From positions 433,595 through 497,594 of the forward strand of contig NZ_JAMBNV010000002.1 in NCBI RefSeq assembly GCF_023715245.1: a stretch of DNA of 64,000 nt. Reading direction: 5' to 3'. Under the pieces are notes generated by a model that was given only the letters and a program-made list of their open reading frames with translations, did no database searches and was not told the DNA's origin. The DNA is from Sporosarcina luteola (GTDB lineage Bacteria > Bacillota > Bacilli > Bacillales_A > Planococcaceae). Positions 7,822 through 16,336 of this stretch are shown here, one piece after another (position 1 is the stretch's first letter; each line of letters opens with the position of its first letter). The position numbers and the translations under genes were made by a program.

Positions 7822-9174
7822 TTATACCTCCAGCTTCGGAAGGGTCACGATAAAATTCGAACCCATTCCTTCTACACTTTCAAGAATGATTTTGCCGTCA
7901 TGCTGCTCTACGACCTTTTTTGCAATTGCCAGGCCAAGCCCTGTTCCGCCCGTTTTGCGGCTTCGCGTCTTATCAACCCGGAACATTCTATCAAATACAA
8001 AGGCTTGTGCATCTTTCGGTATGCCGACTCCCCTGTCTTTCACCGTAATACTTACAAAGCCGTTACTTTCCGTCATTTCCACCGTTATGCTGTCGTCACT
8101 GTACTTATTAGCATTATCAAGCAAAATAACAAGCAATTGAACAAAGCTTTGTTCATGTATTTTGACGTAACTATAACCGGAATCATTCAGAAAGTGAATT
8201 GTATGTTTAAAGGACGGCTGCAGCCGCTGAATCGTGCTTCGAACAATAGCGGCAATATCCACCACTTCTTTTTCATATTCAATACCCTCTTCCACTTTCG
8301 CCAATTGCAAAAGCTGTTCGGTTAAATATTTCATATGGCGCGATTCCGATTCAATTGAGTGGATAGCTTCCTCAAGCATATCCGGTCTCTCTTTCCCCCA
8401 ACGCTTCAACATTTTTATGTAACTATCTATGACCGTCAAAGGCGTCTTCAATTCATGAGAAGCATCTGAAACAAATTGTTCTTGCTTTAAGTAGCTCGCT
8501 TCTAGCTTTATCATCATTCGATTAAAGGTCATGGCCATTTTATTTATTTCATCCTTCGATTCACAAGCAACAGCAATCTTTTCAAATGACCCTCTTTTTT
8601 CAATCGTGTTCATCGTATTCGTCAATCGTTGAATCGGTAGTAAAATTAACCTTCCTACAAAACCGCTTGTGAAATATAAAATGATTATAACGACTATTGT
8701 AGTCATCACTAACACCCATTTTAATTCCTGTATATTTTCATACAACAGATCAATATTCTCAATCAACTGCAGGTTGATAATTTCTCCGCCTTCACTTATT
8801 GCAGGAATGGAAACGATAGCAAACATCGAATCTTCAAATTCAAAGACTCCCTCAAACTGTTTTTCATAATAGCTGGATGGAATTGTTCGATAGGTATTGT
8901 CAGTAAAAACCTGAATGGACGGGTGCCTTTCCTTTTTAACTACAGTTCGGATCAGTCCGTCACTAAGTAAATATGCTTGCAACATGGATTCCATTGAAAT
9001 TTCCGGTTTCTCGTTCATTTCTATAAGGATATGATTGGAGATGTTCGACAAACGATTTAGTTCTGATGAAATACTTGTGTTTTTAAAGATAAAATAAATG
9101 CTCGTATTTGCAGCTAGTAACAGCACGATTAATACAACCGTCGTAAATAACTGTATTCTCGTTTGCAATTTCAT
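7822..9174 (-). CDS. Sensor histidine kinase (HAMP/HisKA/HATPase)
   Basis: The 450 residues comprise a membrane helix at 8-28, an extracytoplasmic sensor of about 125 residues, a second helix at about 155-177, HAMP, HisKA with the phosphoacceptor in SHELKTPLTVID, and a HATPase with LLDNANKYSDD (N box), DRGVGIPKD (G1) and GGTGLGLAIAKK (G2). The start codon lies 4 nt after the response regulator stop, and the PepSY gene follows, so the three form one operon. The partner regulator is frameshifted in this sequence, which would leave the kinase without its cognate output unless the frameshift is an error. Confidence 0.9.
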   Translation of the reverse strand: MKLQTRIQLFTTVVLIVLLLAANTSIYFIFKNTSISSELNRLSNISNHILIEMNEKPEISMESMLQAYLLSDGLIRTVVKKERHPSIQVFTDNTYRTIPSSYYEKQFEGVFEFEDSMFAIVSIPAISEGGEIINLQLIENIDLLYENIQELKWVLVMTTIVVIIILYFTSGFVGRLILLPIQRLTNTMNTIEKRGSFEKIAVACESKDEINKMAMTFNRMMIKLEASYLKQEQFVSDASHELKTPLTVIDSYIKMLKRWGKERPDMLEEAIHSIESESRHMKYLTEQLLQLAKVEEGIEYEKEVVDIAAIVRSTIQRLQPSFKHTIHFLNDSGYSYVKIHEQSFVQLLVILLDNANKYSDDSITVEMTESNGFVSITVKDRGVGIPKDAQAFVFDRMFRVDKTRSRKTGGTGLGLAIAKKVVEQHDGKIILESVEGMGSNFIVTLPKLEV

Positions 9175-9178
9175 GATG

Positions 9179-9863
9179 TTAATCCTTTATCATATAACCG
9201 ACACTACGGACAGTTTGAATGAATGATTCTTCCTTTGAGTCAATTAATTTCTTTCGCAAGTAGCGGATGTAAACATCTACTATATTTGTATCTCCATAAT
9301 AGTCATAGCCCCATACTTCTGTTAAAAATTTGTTCACGCTCTATCGCCTGATTTTTATTCGTCACCAAGTAGAGCAGCAAATTATATTCCTTCGGAGTCA
9401 ACTCCACTAAATTGCCGTATTTGTACACTTCTCTCGTATTTGTATTGATTTCAACAGAGCCAATTTTATGGATTGTTTTTTTCACCGAAACGCTTTTCGG
9501 CTTAAAACGCAGGTTCGTGCGGATCCTGGCCAACAGTTCCTCAATTTCGAATGGTTTTGTCATATAATCATTAGCACCCAAGTCAAGGCCGTTCACTTTG
9601 TCAAACACTGAACTTCTTGCTGTTAGCATAATAACAATAATTTCGTTATTCGCCTGACGGATACGTCGAAGTACTTCCATTCCATTTAATTCCGGAATCA
9701 TGACATCCAGAATCACCAAATCTACCTTTTCGTTTTCAATTAAGGCCATACCCTCCCTGCCTGTGTGGGCGATGCTCACTTCATAACCTTCATACTCCAG
9801 TTCCAGCTGAATGATTCGAGCAATTTTATTATCATCTTCGATAATTAATATATGGTCAGACAT
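9179..9863 (-). pseudogene. OmpR-family response regulator broken by a 1-nt frameshift
   Basis: The first part is a full receiver (Asp53 in LVILDVMIPE, Lys in TKPFEIEE) and the beginning of a winged-helix OmpR output domain. In the as-read frame the protein stops at 9303 (after residue 186) within the recognition domain. The other frame continues perfectly with [11 protein letters not shown], then [11 protein letters not shown] and [11 protein letters not shown], stopping at 9179, 4 nt before the kinase start. Removing one A from the A5 run at 9324-9328 restores a 227-residue protein. It could be a true mutation or a homopolymer error. RBS GAGGTGAT precedes the ATG. Confidence 0.85.
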
Positions 9864-9876
9864 TTTATCACCTCAT

Positions 9877-11328
9877 TTATAAATGCAGTCCTGTCCACTG
9901 CCAGTACGTAAAATAAAATAACAGCATGACTAGTAAGTAAATCGGCATTAAAACGGAGCTGATTTTGGCTAGCTGCTTTGCATCGTAGGAAACTTCACCT
10001 TCTTCGTAGAAAAGCAATAATGCCTTCGAGCTGACAGGTACTGTTATGCAGTAATTCATCCCTATTAAACTTAGAAAAACTACCGCAGCTGGGTCCATTC
10101 CAATACTTTGACTGAACAAGATAAAACTTGGGATGAAAACAATCGCCCTTGTCGTATGAGATGTAATATATAAATGGCTCGTGATCGTAACAAGTAAAAT
10201 AATACTTACAACCACCCACTCAGGCGCCTCGCTAAACAGGTGAATAGCGCTGAACATCCCTTTCTCTATCCAAGAGACAACGCCAGTGTCTACTAAGACT
10301 TGGCCAAGTGCAGTTGCCGCAGCTACAAATAGAATAAGATTCCATGATACCGCCTTGATTCCTTGTTTCCAAGTAATCACTCCATAGTTTGGAAGCATGA
10401 CAAGCACCGCGCCAAGCATCGTAATAAATGCAATATCATAACCATGAATGCTCTCTGACAGCCAGCCGGCCATCAAAATAAATATGATGACCAATGTCTT
10501 TTTTTCGTTTTTCCCAAATGGTCTATTCGGCAAAATATCATTTCTGCTCTCCGTCGATTCAAATTCGTTCGATGCTTCTTTTGGCCATAACATGAACTTT
10601 ATAACCACGACTGTAATAATAGTGATAACGAGGGCAAACGGTACACCCCAAACAAGCCATTGGACAAAGGATATGGACCGTCCGACCGTCGTTTCCAATA
10701 ACCCTATTCCAATCAGATGGGAGCCGGCTCCTATTAATGTTGCGGAAGTACTCATTAAAATAACGACTGGCGCCATGATTGCCAACACGCTTTGTTCCTT
10801 AGCGGAAAACTTGTTGCGCAACTGTTCCAACATCGGCATGGAAAGAGCGGCCCTTCCAGAAGTGGATGGAATAAAAAAGGCGGAAGCGAACAATGCCGAC
10901 GAAACACCTCCTAGCACTCTATTCTTATTGCTGGAGTATTTTACAATCGACTCAACGAAACGCGTTGCAAGCCCTGATTGTTTGACCGCTTCACCTATAA
11001 TAAATGAGCCGACCATCAGCCACACAATTTCCTCCGACAGGGAATTGTAGAGGAGCTCTGGTTTACCTGCCTTTAATAAAACAATAAATATGAGTAACGA
11101 GATTGCTACAAAACCCGCAGGAATTTTTGTTGCAACCCATAAAGTCATGGCAGACAAAAATGCGAAAAGAGAAACTTTTGCAGCATAACCAAGTTGGGCG
11201 GCTGAAGCAATGATCATCAAGTAGAAGACATGGACACTAATAATCCCTAATGTTGCCGTTGAAATTCTGTCGACTAGAGCAACTGCGAAGCTTTCTTTTG
11301 TCCTTCTTTTATTCATTCTCGTAATCAT
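9877..11328 (-). CDS. SLC13/DASS-type sodium:dicarboxylate symporter
   Basis: A 483-residue polytopic membrane protein (about 11-12 helices) of the divalent anion:sodium symporter superfamily. It contains two SNT-like regions, PSTSGRAALSMPML (about residues 175-190) and SHTTRAIVFIPSF near the C-terminal half, which in this family form the substrate and Na+ sites. It lies 16 nt downstream of a glycerate kinase and 13 nt upstream of the two-component genes, so it is probably co-transcribed and regulated by that system. The likely substrates are dicarboxylates or hydroxy-acids such as tartrate or glycerate precursors; that is inference. Confidence 0.82.
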   Translation of the reverse strand: MITRMNKRRTKESFAVALVDRISTATLGIISVHVFYLMIIASAAQLGYAAKVSLFAFLSAMTLWVATKIPAGFVAISLLIFIVLLKAGKPELLYNSLSEEIVWLMVGSFIIGEAVKQSGLATRFVESIVKYSSNKNRVLGGVSSALFASAFFIPSTSGRAALSMPMLEQLRNKFSAKEQSVLAIMAPVVILMSTSATLIGAGSHLIGIGLLETTVGRSISFVQWLVWGVPFALVITIITVVVIKFMLWPKEASNEFESTESRNDILPNRPFGKNEKKTLVIIFILMAGWLSESIHGYDIAFITMLGAVLVMLPNYGVITWKQGIKAVSWNLILFVAAATALGQVLVDTGVVSWIEKGMFSAIHLFSEAPEWVVVSIILLVTITSHLYITSHTTRAIVFIPSFILFSQSIGMDPAAVVFLSLIGMNYCITVPVSSKALLLFYEEGEVSYDAKQLAKISSVLMPIYLLVMLLFYFTYWQWTGLHL

Positions 11329-11344
11329 CGGTCCACCACCTCAT

Positions 11345-12511
11345 CTATGCCATTTTTCTTCTAGCAATCCGAAGTCCTACGCTCACTTGGCGAAGAACTG
11401 CTACAATACTGTCTTCAATCCATTGGGGTGCTTTACTGATCGCCTTTTCCAATGTTGCCGGTTTTTGAATGATGCTTGAATATGCATCGATACCTGCCTG
11501 GTAGTTTAGATCTGCACCTTTACCGATCGTACCTGTGATCGCTATAACCGGAATTTGATTCTTTTTCGCAATCCTAGCCACTTCAGCTGGAATTTTTCCG
11601 TTCGGTGTTTGAAAATCGATACTGCCTTCCGCCGTGAGTACGATATCCGCCCCTGCAATTTTCTCCTCTATATCAATATAATTTTTAATAATATCGAACC
11701 TCGGGTGAAGGGTTGCGCCTGTAAAGGCAATTAATCCTGCTCCAAGCCCGCCGGATGCGCCACTGCCTGGCAATGTCCTGACATCGAGTGAACTATTCTT
11801 TTGAATTAAAGCGGCATAGTGCTCCAGTGCAGCCGACAATTTTTCCACTTGGTGGGGAGTCGCTCCTTTTTGCGGGCCAAAGACTCGAGCTACCCCTTTC
11901 TCCCCGCAAAGTACGTTCGTCCAATTGCATGCCACATCGATGGAAACATCCGCTAGTCGTTTGTCTACATGTGTTGAATCTATATGGGCAACCTTTAGCA
12001 AATCTTCACCACCTTGGATGAACAGCTGCTTACGATGATGATCGAAAAACTTCACACCAAGAGCTTGTGCCATTCCCGAGCCGCCATCAGATGTGCCGGA
12101 ATCCCCACACCCAATCAGGATATTGTCGACACCAAGGTCAAGGGCTGCGAGTATCAGTTCACCTACCCCGTATGTAGTCGTTTTCAACGGGTTTCTTTGA
12201 TCTCGGGGAACATGCTTCAACCCAGCAACAGCCGCCATTTCAATTACAGCCGTCCGTTTATCGTTCTCAGTAAAAATCCCAAAATGACTTACAATTTTCT
12301 TTCCAACAGGGCCCGTCACTTCTTTATAAATTAATTCACCGGCCTTTACGCTCACAATTGTTTTTGCAAACCCTTCCCCTCCGTCAATCATCGGGACAAC
12401 TACAACTTCAATTTCCTCATCAAACCGTCTTACCCCTTTAGCCATCGCGATCGCAACCTCTTCAGCGTCTAAACATTCTTTAAATCCCGATGGTACAATT
12501 ACAATTTTCAT
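11345..12511 (-). CDS. glxK: Glycerate kinase
   Basis: A 388-residue type II glycerate kinase (GarK/GlxK family), which phosphorylates D-glycerate to a phosphoglycerate for entry into glycolysis. Family signatures are the N-terminal VPSGFKECLDAEEVA, PMIDGGEGF, GCGDSGTSDGGSGMAQALG (about residues 135-153) and PGSGASGGLGAGL (about residues 247-259). RBS AAGGAGG precedes the ATG at 12511. It is the first gene of a five-gene minus-strand operon with a DASS transporter, regulator, kinase and PepSY protein, which suggests uptake and use of glycerate or a compound converted to it. Confidence 0.92.
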   Translation of the reverse strand: MKIVIVPSGFKECLDAEEVAIAMAKGVRRFDEEIEVVVVPMIDGGEGFAKTIVSVKAGELIYKEVTGPVGKKIVSHFGIFTENDKRTAVIEMAAVAGLKHVPRDQRNPLKTTTYGVGELILAALDLGVDNILIGCGDSGTSDGGSGMAQALGVKFFDHHRKQLFIQGGEDLLKVAHIDSTHVDKRLADVSIDVACNWTNVLCGEKGVARVFGPQKGATPHQVEKLSAALEHYAALIQKNSSLDVRTLPGSGASGGLGAGLIAFTGATLHPRFDIIKNYIDIEEKIAGADIVLTAEGSIDFQTPNGKIPAEVARIAKKNQIPVIAITGTIGKGADLNYQAGIDAYSSIIQKPATLEKAISKAPQWIEDSIVAVLRQVSVGLRIARRKMA

Positions 12512-12657
12512 GTAAAATTCCTCCTTGAAATCATTGATAACTGTAATGTACCTTTCAAAAGCTAATATATTTTGAGAGATAGATTAATATATGATTAGAA
12601 ATGGAGCAAATTTAGTCTGTGAATGACCTATTCCAGTGTTGTAAAGGGAGGAGAGCA

Positions 12658-12750
12658 ATGATATACTTCCAACTGCGAAAGGCTGATAAAGGGTTGGTCA
12701 TCAGGAAAAGAAAAATTTTTCTAGATAGAAAGGAAGTTGTTTCAAATTAA
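12658..12750 (+). CDS. 30-codon basic ORF upstream of cidA
   Basis: A near-perfect RBS (AAAGGGAGGAG, 12643-12653) stands 4 nt before ATG at 12658. The frame encodes 30 residues, rich in Lys/Arg (10 of 30), and ends at TAA 12748-12750, only 10 nt before the cidA ATG. The putative cidA RBS (AGAAAGGAAG, 12727-12736) lies inside this ORF and too far from the cidA start, so cidA translation may depend on this ORF. No family was recognised. It could be a leader peptide. Confidence 0.5.
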   Translation: MIYFQLRKADKGLVIRKRKIFLDRKEVVSN

Positions 12751-12760
12751 GCAACACATT

Positions 12761-13165
12761 ATGAAAACTTTCATCGTTGTTTTACAAATTTGTATTTTAT
12801 ATATATTTTCGTATATTGGAAACGTTATTCAGAACTTTTTCCACTTAGTCATTCCGGGCAGTATTATAGGACTCTTATTACTATTCACTTGTTTATGTTT
12901 TAAAATTATTCCGGTGAAATGGATAGAAAGTGGAGCGGGATTTCTACTCAGTTTATTAATGTTGTTCTTCATTCCAACAACAGTCGGTGTCATGAACTAT
13001 TCCTCGTTACTCTCTTTTCAAGGTGCACTGTTCATCCTTGCTGTTCTAGTAAGTACAGTCATTTCCATTGCAATTACAGGTACGGCAGGACAATTTTTTG
13101 AGAAAAAGGCACAAAACAGAAAGGGTGATCAAGAATGCAGCAAGCCACACTCGCCTTCTGTATGA
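12761..13165 (+). CDS. cidA: CidA/LrgA-family membrane protein
   Basis: A 134-residue protein with four predicted membrane helices. It keeps the holin-like family motif PGSIIGLLLLF (about residues 31-41) and FIPTTVGVMNY (about 71-81). The ATG at 12761 aligns with CidA/YwbH starts; a TTG at 12737 sits directly on an RBS-like sequence and is less likely. CidA/LrgA proteins pair with CidB/LrgB; in several Firmicutes the pairs handle pyruvate or overflow metabolites and influence autolysis. The gene overlaps cidB by 31 nt. Confidence 0.88.
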   Translation: MKTFIVVLQICILYIFSYIGNVIQNFFHLVIPGSIIGLLLLFTCLCFKIIPVKWIESGAGFLLSLLMLFFIPTTVGVMNYSSLLSFQGALFILAVLVSTVISIAITGTAGQFFEKKAQNRKGDQECSKPHSPSV

Positions 13166-13827
13166 TTTTAGTAACCATCATTGCATATCTAGCGATGGCT
13201 AAAGTCTATAAGCGGTATTCTTACTCAGTTCTCATACCTGTTTTAACTGCGACTACTATTATTATCATTATCTTGTCATTGTTTCATATTTCATATGACA
13301 GCTATATGATTGGAGGGCAATGGATAAGTTCCCTATTAGGTCCATCCGTTGTCGCACTTGCTTATCCTTTGTATAACCAACGTCGTTTTTTACTTGATAA
13401 TCTATTGCCCATAATAGGAGGGGTTTTGGTTGGCGCAAGTTCGGGGATGGTCAGTGTTGCTCTCCTTGCTAAACTTTTCCGGATCGACCACTCATTAGCC
13501 CTTTCCCTTATCCCAAAATCCCTTACGACTCCTGTTGCAATTGAAGTCGCAAGAGGATTGGGCGGAAATGCATCGCTGGCGGTTGTCTGTGTTATGATTG
13601 CAGGTATCTTTGGCGCAATAGTTGCACCTTCTATTTTCAAATGGACGCGCGTGCATACCCCGATCGGCCGAGGCATTGCCCTTGGAAGTGCATCGCATGC
13701 AATCGGGACTGCCAAAGCCGCTGAATACGGTGAACTCACCTTTTCGATGAGCTCTATCACAATGGCATTAAGTGCAATCATCGGATCCGTTCTTGGACCG
13801 ATTGTTGTATGGATGTTTCATATTTGA
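13135..13827 (+). CDS. cidB: CidB/LrgB-family membrane protein
   Basis: A 230-residue polytopic membrane protein of the LrgB/CidB family. The hallmark region IPKSLTTPVAIEVARGLGG (about residues 126-144) and the ALGSASHAIGTAKA segment near residue 185 are both present. RBS AGAAAGGGTGATC precedes the ATG, inside the end of cidA. The pair forms the membrane export/transport unit. The downstream hairpin at 13838 was duplicated by a mobile element. Confidence 0.92.
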   Translation: MQQATLAFCMILVTIIAYLAMAKVYKRYSYSVLIPVLTATTIIIIILSLFHISYDSYMIGGQWISSLLGPSVVALAYPLYNQRRFLLDNLLPIIGGVLVGASSGMVSVALLAKLFRIDHSLALSLIPKSLTTPVAIEVARGLGGNASLAVVCVMIAGIFGAIVAPSIFKWTRVHTPIGRGIALGSASHAIGTAKAAEYGELTFSMSSITMALSAIIGSVLGPIVVWMFHI

Positions 13828-13837
13828 GAATAAGAAA

Positions 13838-13866
13838 AGTCCAATCTCCTTTTTGGAGATTGGACT
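13838..13866. repeat. Hairpin direct repeat, left copy (duplicated target, cidB terminator)
   Basis: Arms AGTCCAATCTCC and GGAGATTGGACT surround a T5 loop. The identical 29 bp in the same orientation (T5, not A5) recur at 14725-14753. It sits 11 nt after the cidB stop and is probably the original cidAB transcription stop. Confidence 0.85.
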
Positions 13867-13954
13867 CAGACTGTAGACAAAAGGGTTGGAAATCATAGAT
13901 TTCCAACCCTTTTGCTTAAACATGTACATTCTAACTGTCAGTAGACTGAAATAA

Positions 13955-14080
13955 CGTTGATTTCCGTTCCGGGCGGACGCTTTCCGGGGGCTTGCCCTCA
14001 GCCTCCTCGTCGCTTCGCTCCTGCGGGGTCTTCACGCTGCGCTAATCCCCCAGGAGTCGCCGCCCTGCACTCCAATCAAC
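13955..14080 (+). repeat. Dispersed GC-rich repeat, copy A
   Basis: A GC-rich block with sharp edges (CGTTGATTTCCG at the left, ACTCCAATCAAC at the right) that contrasts with its AT-rich surroundings. It contains CGGACGCTTTCCG, CTGCGGGGTCTTC and CAGGAGTCGCCG, which recur in copies B (14519) and C (38819). Comparable blocks are common between genes in Bacillales. It does not code. Confidence 0.85.
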
Positions 14081-14091
14081 TGGAAAATCCT

Positions 14092-14486
14092 TTAAGACAG
14101 GGGTATCATTTCAGCCTCCATATCCGGCGCTCTCCACGTCCAACTGGCCAGCTTCTTAAGATTTAAGGCAGCAAAAGTCAGTATCGCCTGTATTTACATT
14201 TTTTTAAGTCGTCCATCGCATGCCATGCTTATCTTTGGCATCGGCAAAGACACGTTCACGTTCAATCGTCTCTTTACGCTTCCCGTATATTTCTTTGATT
14301 TCATGATTGTGACGCAAGTCCTCAACTACACCCAAGTAATCTTGCCAGATATGACGTTGAATCATCTATTGGTGGCTGATCAAGGGCGGCACCCAGTTTG
14401 CGCACCAAATGGTCATGAGGAACCAACTGCTTTATGGTCAGCATTTCCAACTGTTCGCGTTCTTTAATTTGATTCCATGTCATCAT
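14092..14486 (-). pseudogene. IS1182-family transposase remnant, internally deleted
   Basis: On the minus strand an RBS (GAGGTGAT) and ATG at 14486 begin a typical N-terminus (LTIKQLVPHDHLVRKL). After about 40 residues the sequence jumps to the family C-terminus in another frame (DYLGVVEDLRHN, then GKRKETIERERVFADAKDK and HGMRW). It shifts again and passes an internal stop before LTFAALNLKKLASWTWR, ending near 14092. The central several hundred residues with the catalytic DDE core are missing. It is clearly non-functional. Confidence 0.88.
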
Positions 14487-14518
14487 ATCCATCACCTCAT
14501 TCAGTTAATAGAAAACAC

Positions 14519-14646
14519 CGTTGATTGGAGCGGAGAACGGCGACTCCTGCGGGAACAGCGCGAGCTGAAGACCCTGGACTGAGCGCAGCGAGGGAAGCGG
14601 CTGAAGCCGTGCCCGCGGAAAGCGTCCGCTCGTAGCGTAAATCAAC
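14519..14646 (-). repeat. Dispersed GC-rich repeat, copy B (inverted relative to A)
   Basis: Starts CGTTGATTGGAGCGGAG and ends near CGTAAATCAAC. It shares CGGCGACTCCTGCGGG and GCGGAAAGCGTCCG with the reverse complement of copy A. Together with copy A it brackets the transposase remnant inside the IS element. Confidence 0.85.
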
Positions 14647-14724
14647 ATTGTAGCTTTATCTCTATTTCAAAAGAAAAGAGACTGTAGGCTAACACCCAAA
14701 TTCATAGTGTTTGTCTACAGTCTG

Positions 14725-14753
14725 AGTCCAATCTCCTTTTTGGAGATTGGACT
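14725..14753. repeat. Hairpin direct repeat, right copy
   Basis: A second identical copy of the 12-bp-arm, T5-loop hairpin of 13838-13866, immediately outside the right terminal inverted repeat. It lies 27 nt from the 3' end of the nucleoside deaminase gene and could now act as a stop for that gene. Confidence 0.85.
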
Positions 14754-14779
14754 CTATCATGTGTTAATTGCTTTGTCTA

Positions 14780-15259
14780 TCATCTGCTTGCATGGAACTG
14801 ACGATGGAGTTCGCGAACTTGTTCAGCTAGTTCAGGGACAGGTCCGTCAATTGTCGTATCACGAATAACATCTTCAATAGGAAGATTACGAACGCGTGCT
14901 GGGGCAACTCCCATTTCACTCAACCACTGTACGAGCTGAGCGGAGGAACTTGCGTAAACAATCCGGCCTAACCCTACCCAGCCGTGAGCCGCTGCGCACA
15001 TAGGACAATGCTCACCAGAGGTATATACTGTTGCCTTGCTTCTCTCTTCAGGCGTCATGTTCGCAGCCGCCCATCGTGCCAGAGCAAATTCTGGGTGTTG
15101 TGTATGGTCTCCACCTGCAACGTGGTTATGGTCTTCTGCAAGTACGTCCCCGCTAGCCGAGACAAGGACTGAACCAAATGGCTCGTCCCCTTTCTCTAGC
15201 GCAGTTTTTGCTAATTCAATACAACGTCGCAGGTGCTTCAAATCTGAATTACTTATCAT
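14780..15259 (-). CDS. Nucleoside/guanine-type deaminase (CDA fold)
   Basis: A 159-residue member of the cytidine deaminase-like superfamily. The zinc and catalytic set is visible as HPE (about residue 55, in place of the commoner HAE) and GEHCPMC (about 82-88). The N-terminal LAKTALEKGDEPFGSVLV is typical of guanine/nucleoside deaminases. It is the last gene of a minus-strand catabolic cluster, 58 nt after the ketopantoate-reductase-like gene. The substrate cannot be fixed from the sequence: guanine, another purine or a cyclic amino compound related to the cluster are possible. Confidence 0.8.
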   Translation of the reverse strand: MISNSDLKHLRRCIELAKTALEKGDEPFGSVLVSASGDVLAEDHNHVAGGDHTQHPEFALARWAAANMTPEERSKATVYTSGEHCPMCAAAHGWVGLGRIVYASSSAQLVQWLSEMGVAPARVRNLPIEDVIRDTTIDGPVPELAEQVRELHRQFHASR

Positions 15260-15317
15260 AATTGAATCCTCCTCGTTTGCATTACTACTCCAAGACCAAA
15301 ATGAACAGTATCAACTG

Positions 15318-16247
15318 TTATTTGGTTAAATAACTTTTCTCTTTCGCCAACACTAAATTGACAAGCATTTCATTTATGGGAACTTCCAAGCCAAGTTCTT
15401 TGGCTTTTTCAACAACTCCGCCATTGATAGCCATAATTTCAGTTCTTCTTTTATTTAATACATCTACCAGCATCGAAGTCTGGTTTGGCGCTGTTTTCCT
15501 AGCCAAGTCTTTAATAATAGAGGAGTCAGTAAAACGTAAAGGAATGCCCGCTCTCTTGGCAACCATCAGACATTCTTCCGCAATTTTATCCTGCAAGTTA
15601 GAAGTCTCCTCGTTTTCCACCAACTCGCCGTTTCTCAGGCCGGTCAGTGCACCTAACGGATTAATACCGCAATTGCCAATTAACTTCTCCCAAATTAATG
15701 ACATTACATTTTCAGAAATCTTTGATTCTCCGAGTTTTTCATGGTCAAACATGCGTTGAATCTCTTTAATTCGATCAGTGACTTGACCATCAACCTCACC
15801 GATTACCGTGCCCCCACTGCCTGTATGGAGAATGACACCAGGCTCCTCAATGTAGCCGGCTGTACTCGTGTTCCCTGCGATAATTTTTCTTTCATCAATA
15901 AATTTAGCGATTTTTTCAATATTACCGATGCCGTTCTGTAGAGTTAACACAATCGTATTTTCGCCAAAGAGATTTTTATTTTCCTCCATAGCAATTTCAG
16001 TAATATATGTTTTGACTAAAACAATAACTAAATCAAGCTCTTCGCCAATTTCTCTCCCATCAGTGAACGCCTTGAGATTCGTATACACTTTTTTATCGTC
16101 ACCATGGAAGATTGTAAGTCCTTTAGTATTGATTGCGTCTATATGTTCTTTAAATATATCGATTAAGTAAACGTCATGTCCTGTTTCAGACAAGACCGCA
16201 CCATAAAGTCCGCCTATGGCTCCTGCGCCGATGATACCAATTTTCAT
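15318..16247 (-). CDS. 2-dehydropantoate 2-reductase family (PanE/ApbA-like) oxidoreductase
   Basis: The 309 residues show an N-terminal Rossmann fold with GAGAIGGLYG (residues 7-16), a conserved LQNGIGN segment (about 104), the family lysine in IWEKLIGNCGINPLGALTG (about 188-206) and a helical C-terminal domain. PanE reduces ketopantoate with NADPH in pantothenate synthesis. This copy sits in a permease/amidase/amidohydrolase cluster rather than with panBCD, so it more likely reduces a 2-oxo acid or related intermediate of that catabolic route. Many such paralogues are not true PanE. Confidence 0.85.
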   Translation of the reverse strand: MKIGIIGAGAIGGLYGAVLSETGHDVYLIDIFKEHIDAINTKGLTIFHGDDKKVYTNLKAFTDGREIGEELDLVIVLVKTYITEIAMEENKNLFGENTIVLTLQNGIGNIEKIAKFIDERKIIAGNTSTAGYIEEPGVILHTGSGGTVIGEVDGQVTDRIKEIQRMFDHEKLGESKISENVMSLIWEKLIGNCGINPLGALTGLRNGELVENEETSNLQDKIAEECLMVAKRAGIPLRFTDSSIIKDLARKTAPNQTSMLVDVLNKRRTEIMAINGGVVEKAKELGLEVPINEMLVNLVLAKEKSYLTK

Positions 16248-16336
16248 ACAAACTCAACCTTTCGTGTTAAATAAATCGAAGTATTTACAACCTAATTACT
16301 GTATCATGTATGACTCCAAGTCGCCGTTTTAACAGT

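Larger units (their letters stand above)
13867..14724. mobile_element. Decayed IS1182-type element with 15-bp terminal inverted repeats
   Basis: The 858-bp element begins CAGACTGTAGACAAA and ends with its exact reverse complement TTTGTCTACAGTCTG. It is bracketed by a 29-bp direct repeat, as expected for target duplication. Inside are a transposase remnant (minus) and, on either side of it, inverted copies of a GC-rich repeat. Subterminal palindromes occur at both ends (13884-13909; 14680-14723). The IS1182 family is, as I recall, known for long, often palindromic target duplications. The element is too short and too mutated to move by itself. Confidence 0.82.

Noticed and set aside
13957..14166. 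69-codon ORF over GC-rich repeat A
   Set aside because: Composition reflects the repeat; no RBS; the frame is not shared by copies B and C.
14225..14467. 80-codon plus-strand ORF
   Set aside because: It is antisense to the IS1182 transposase remnant and has no RBS or protein similarity.
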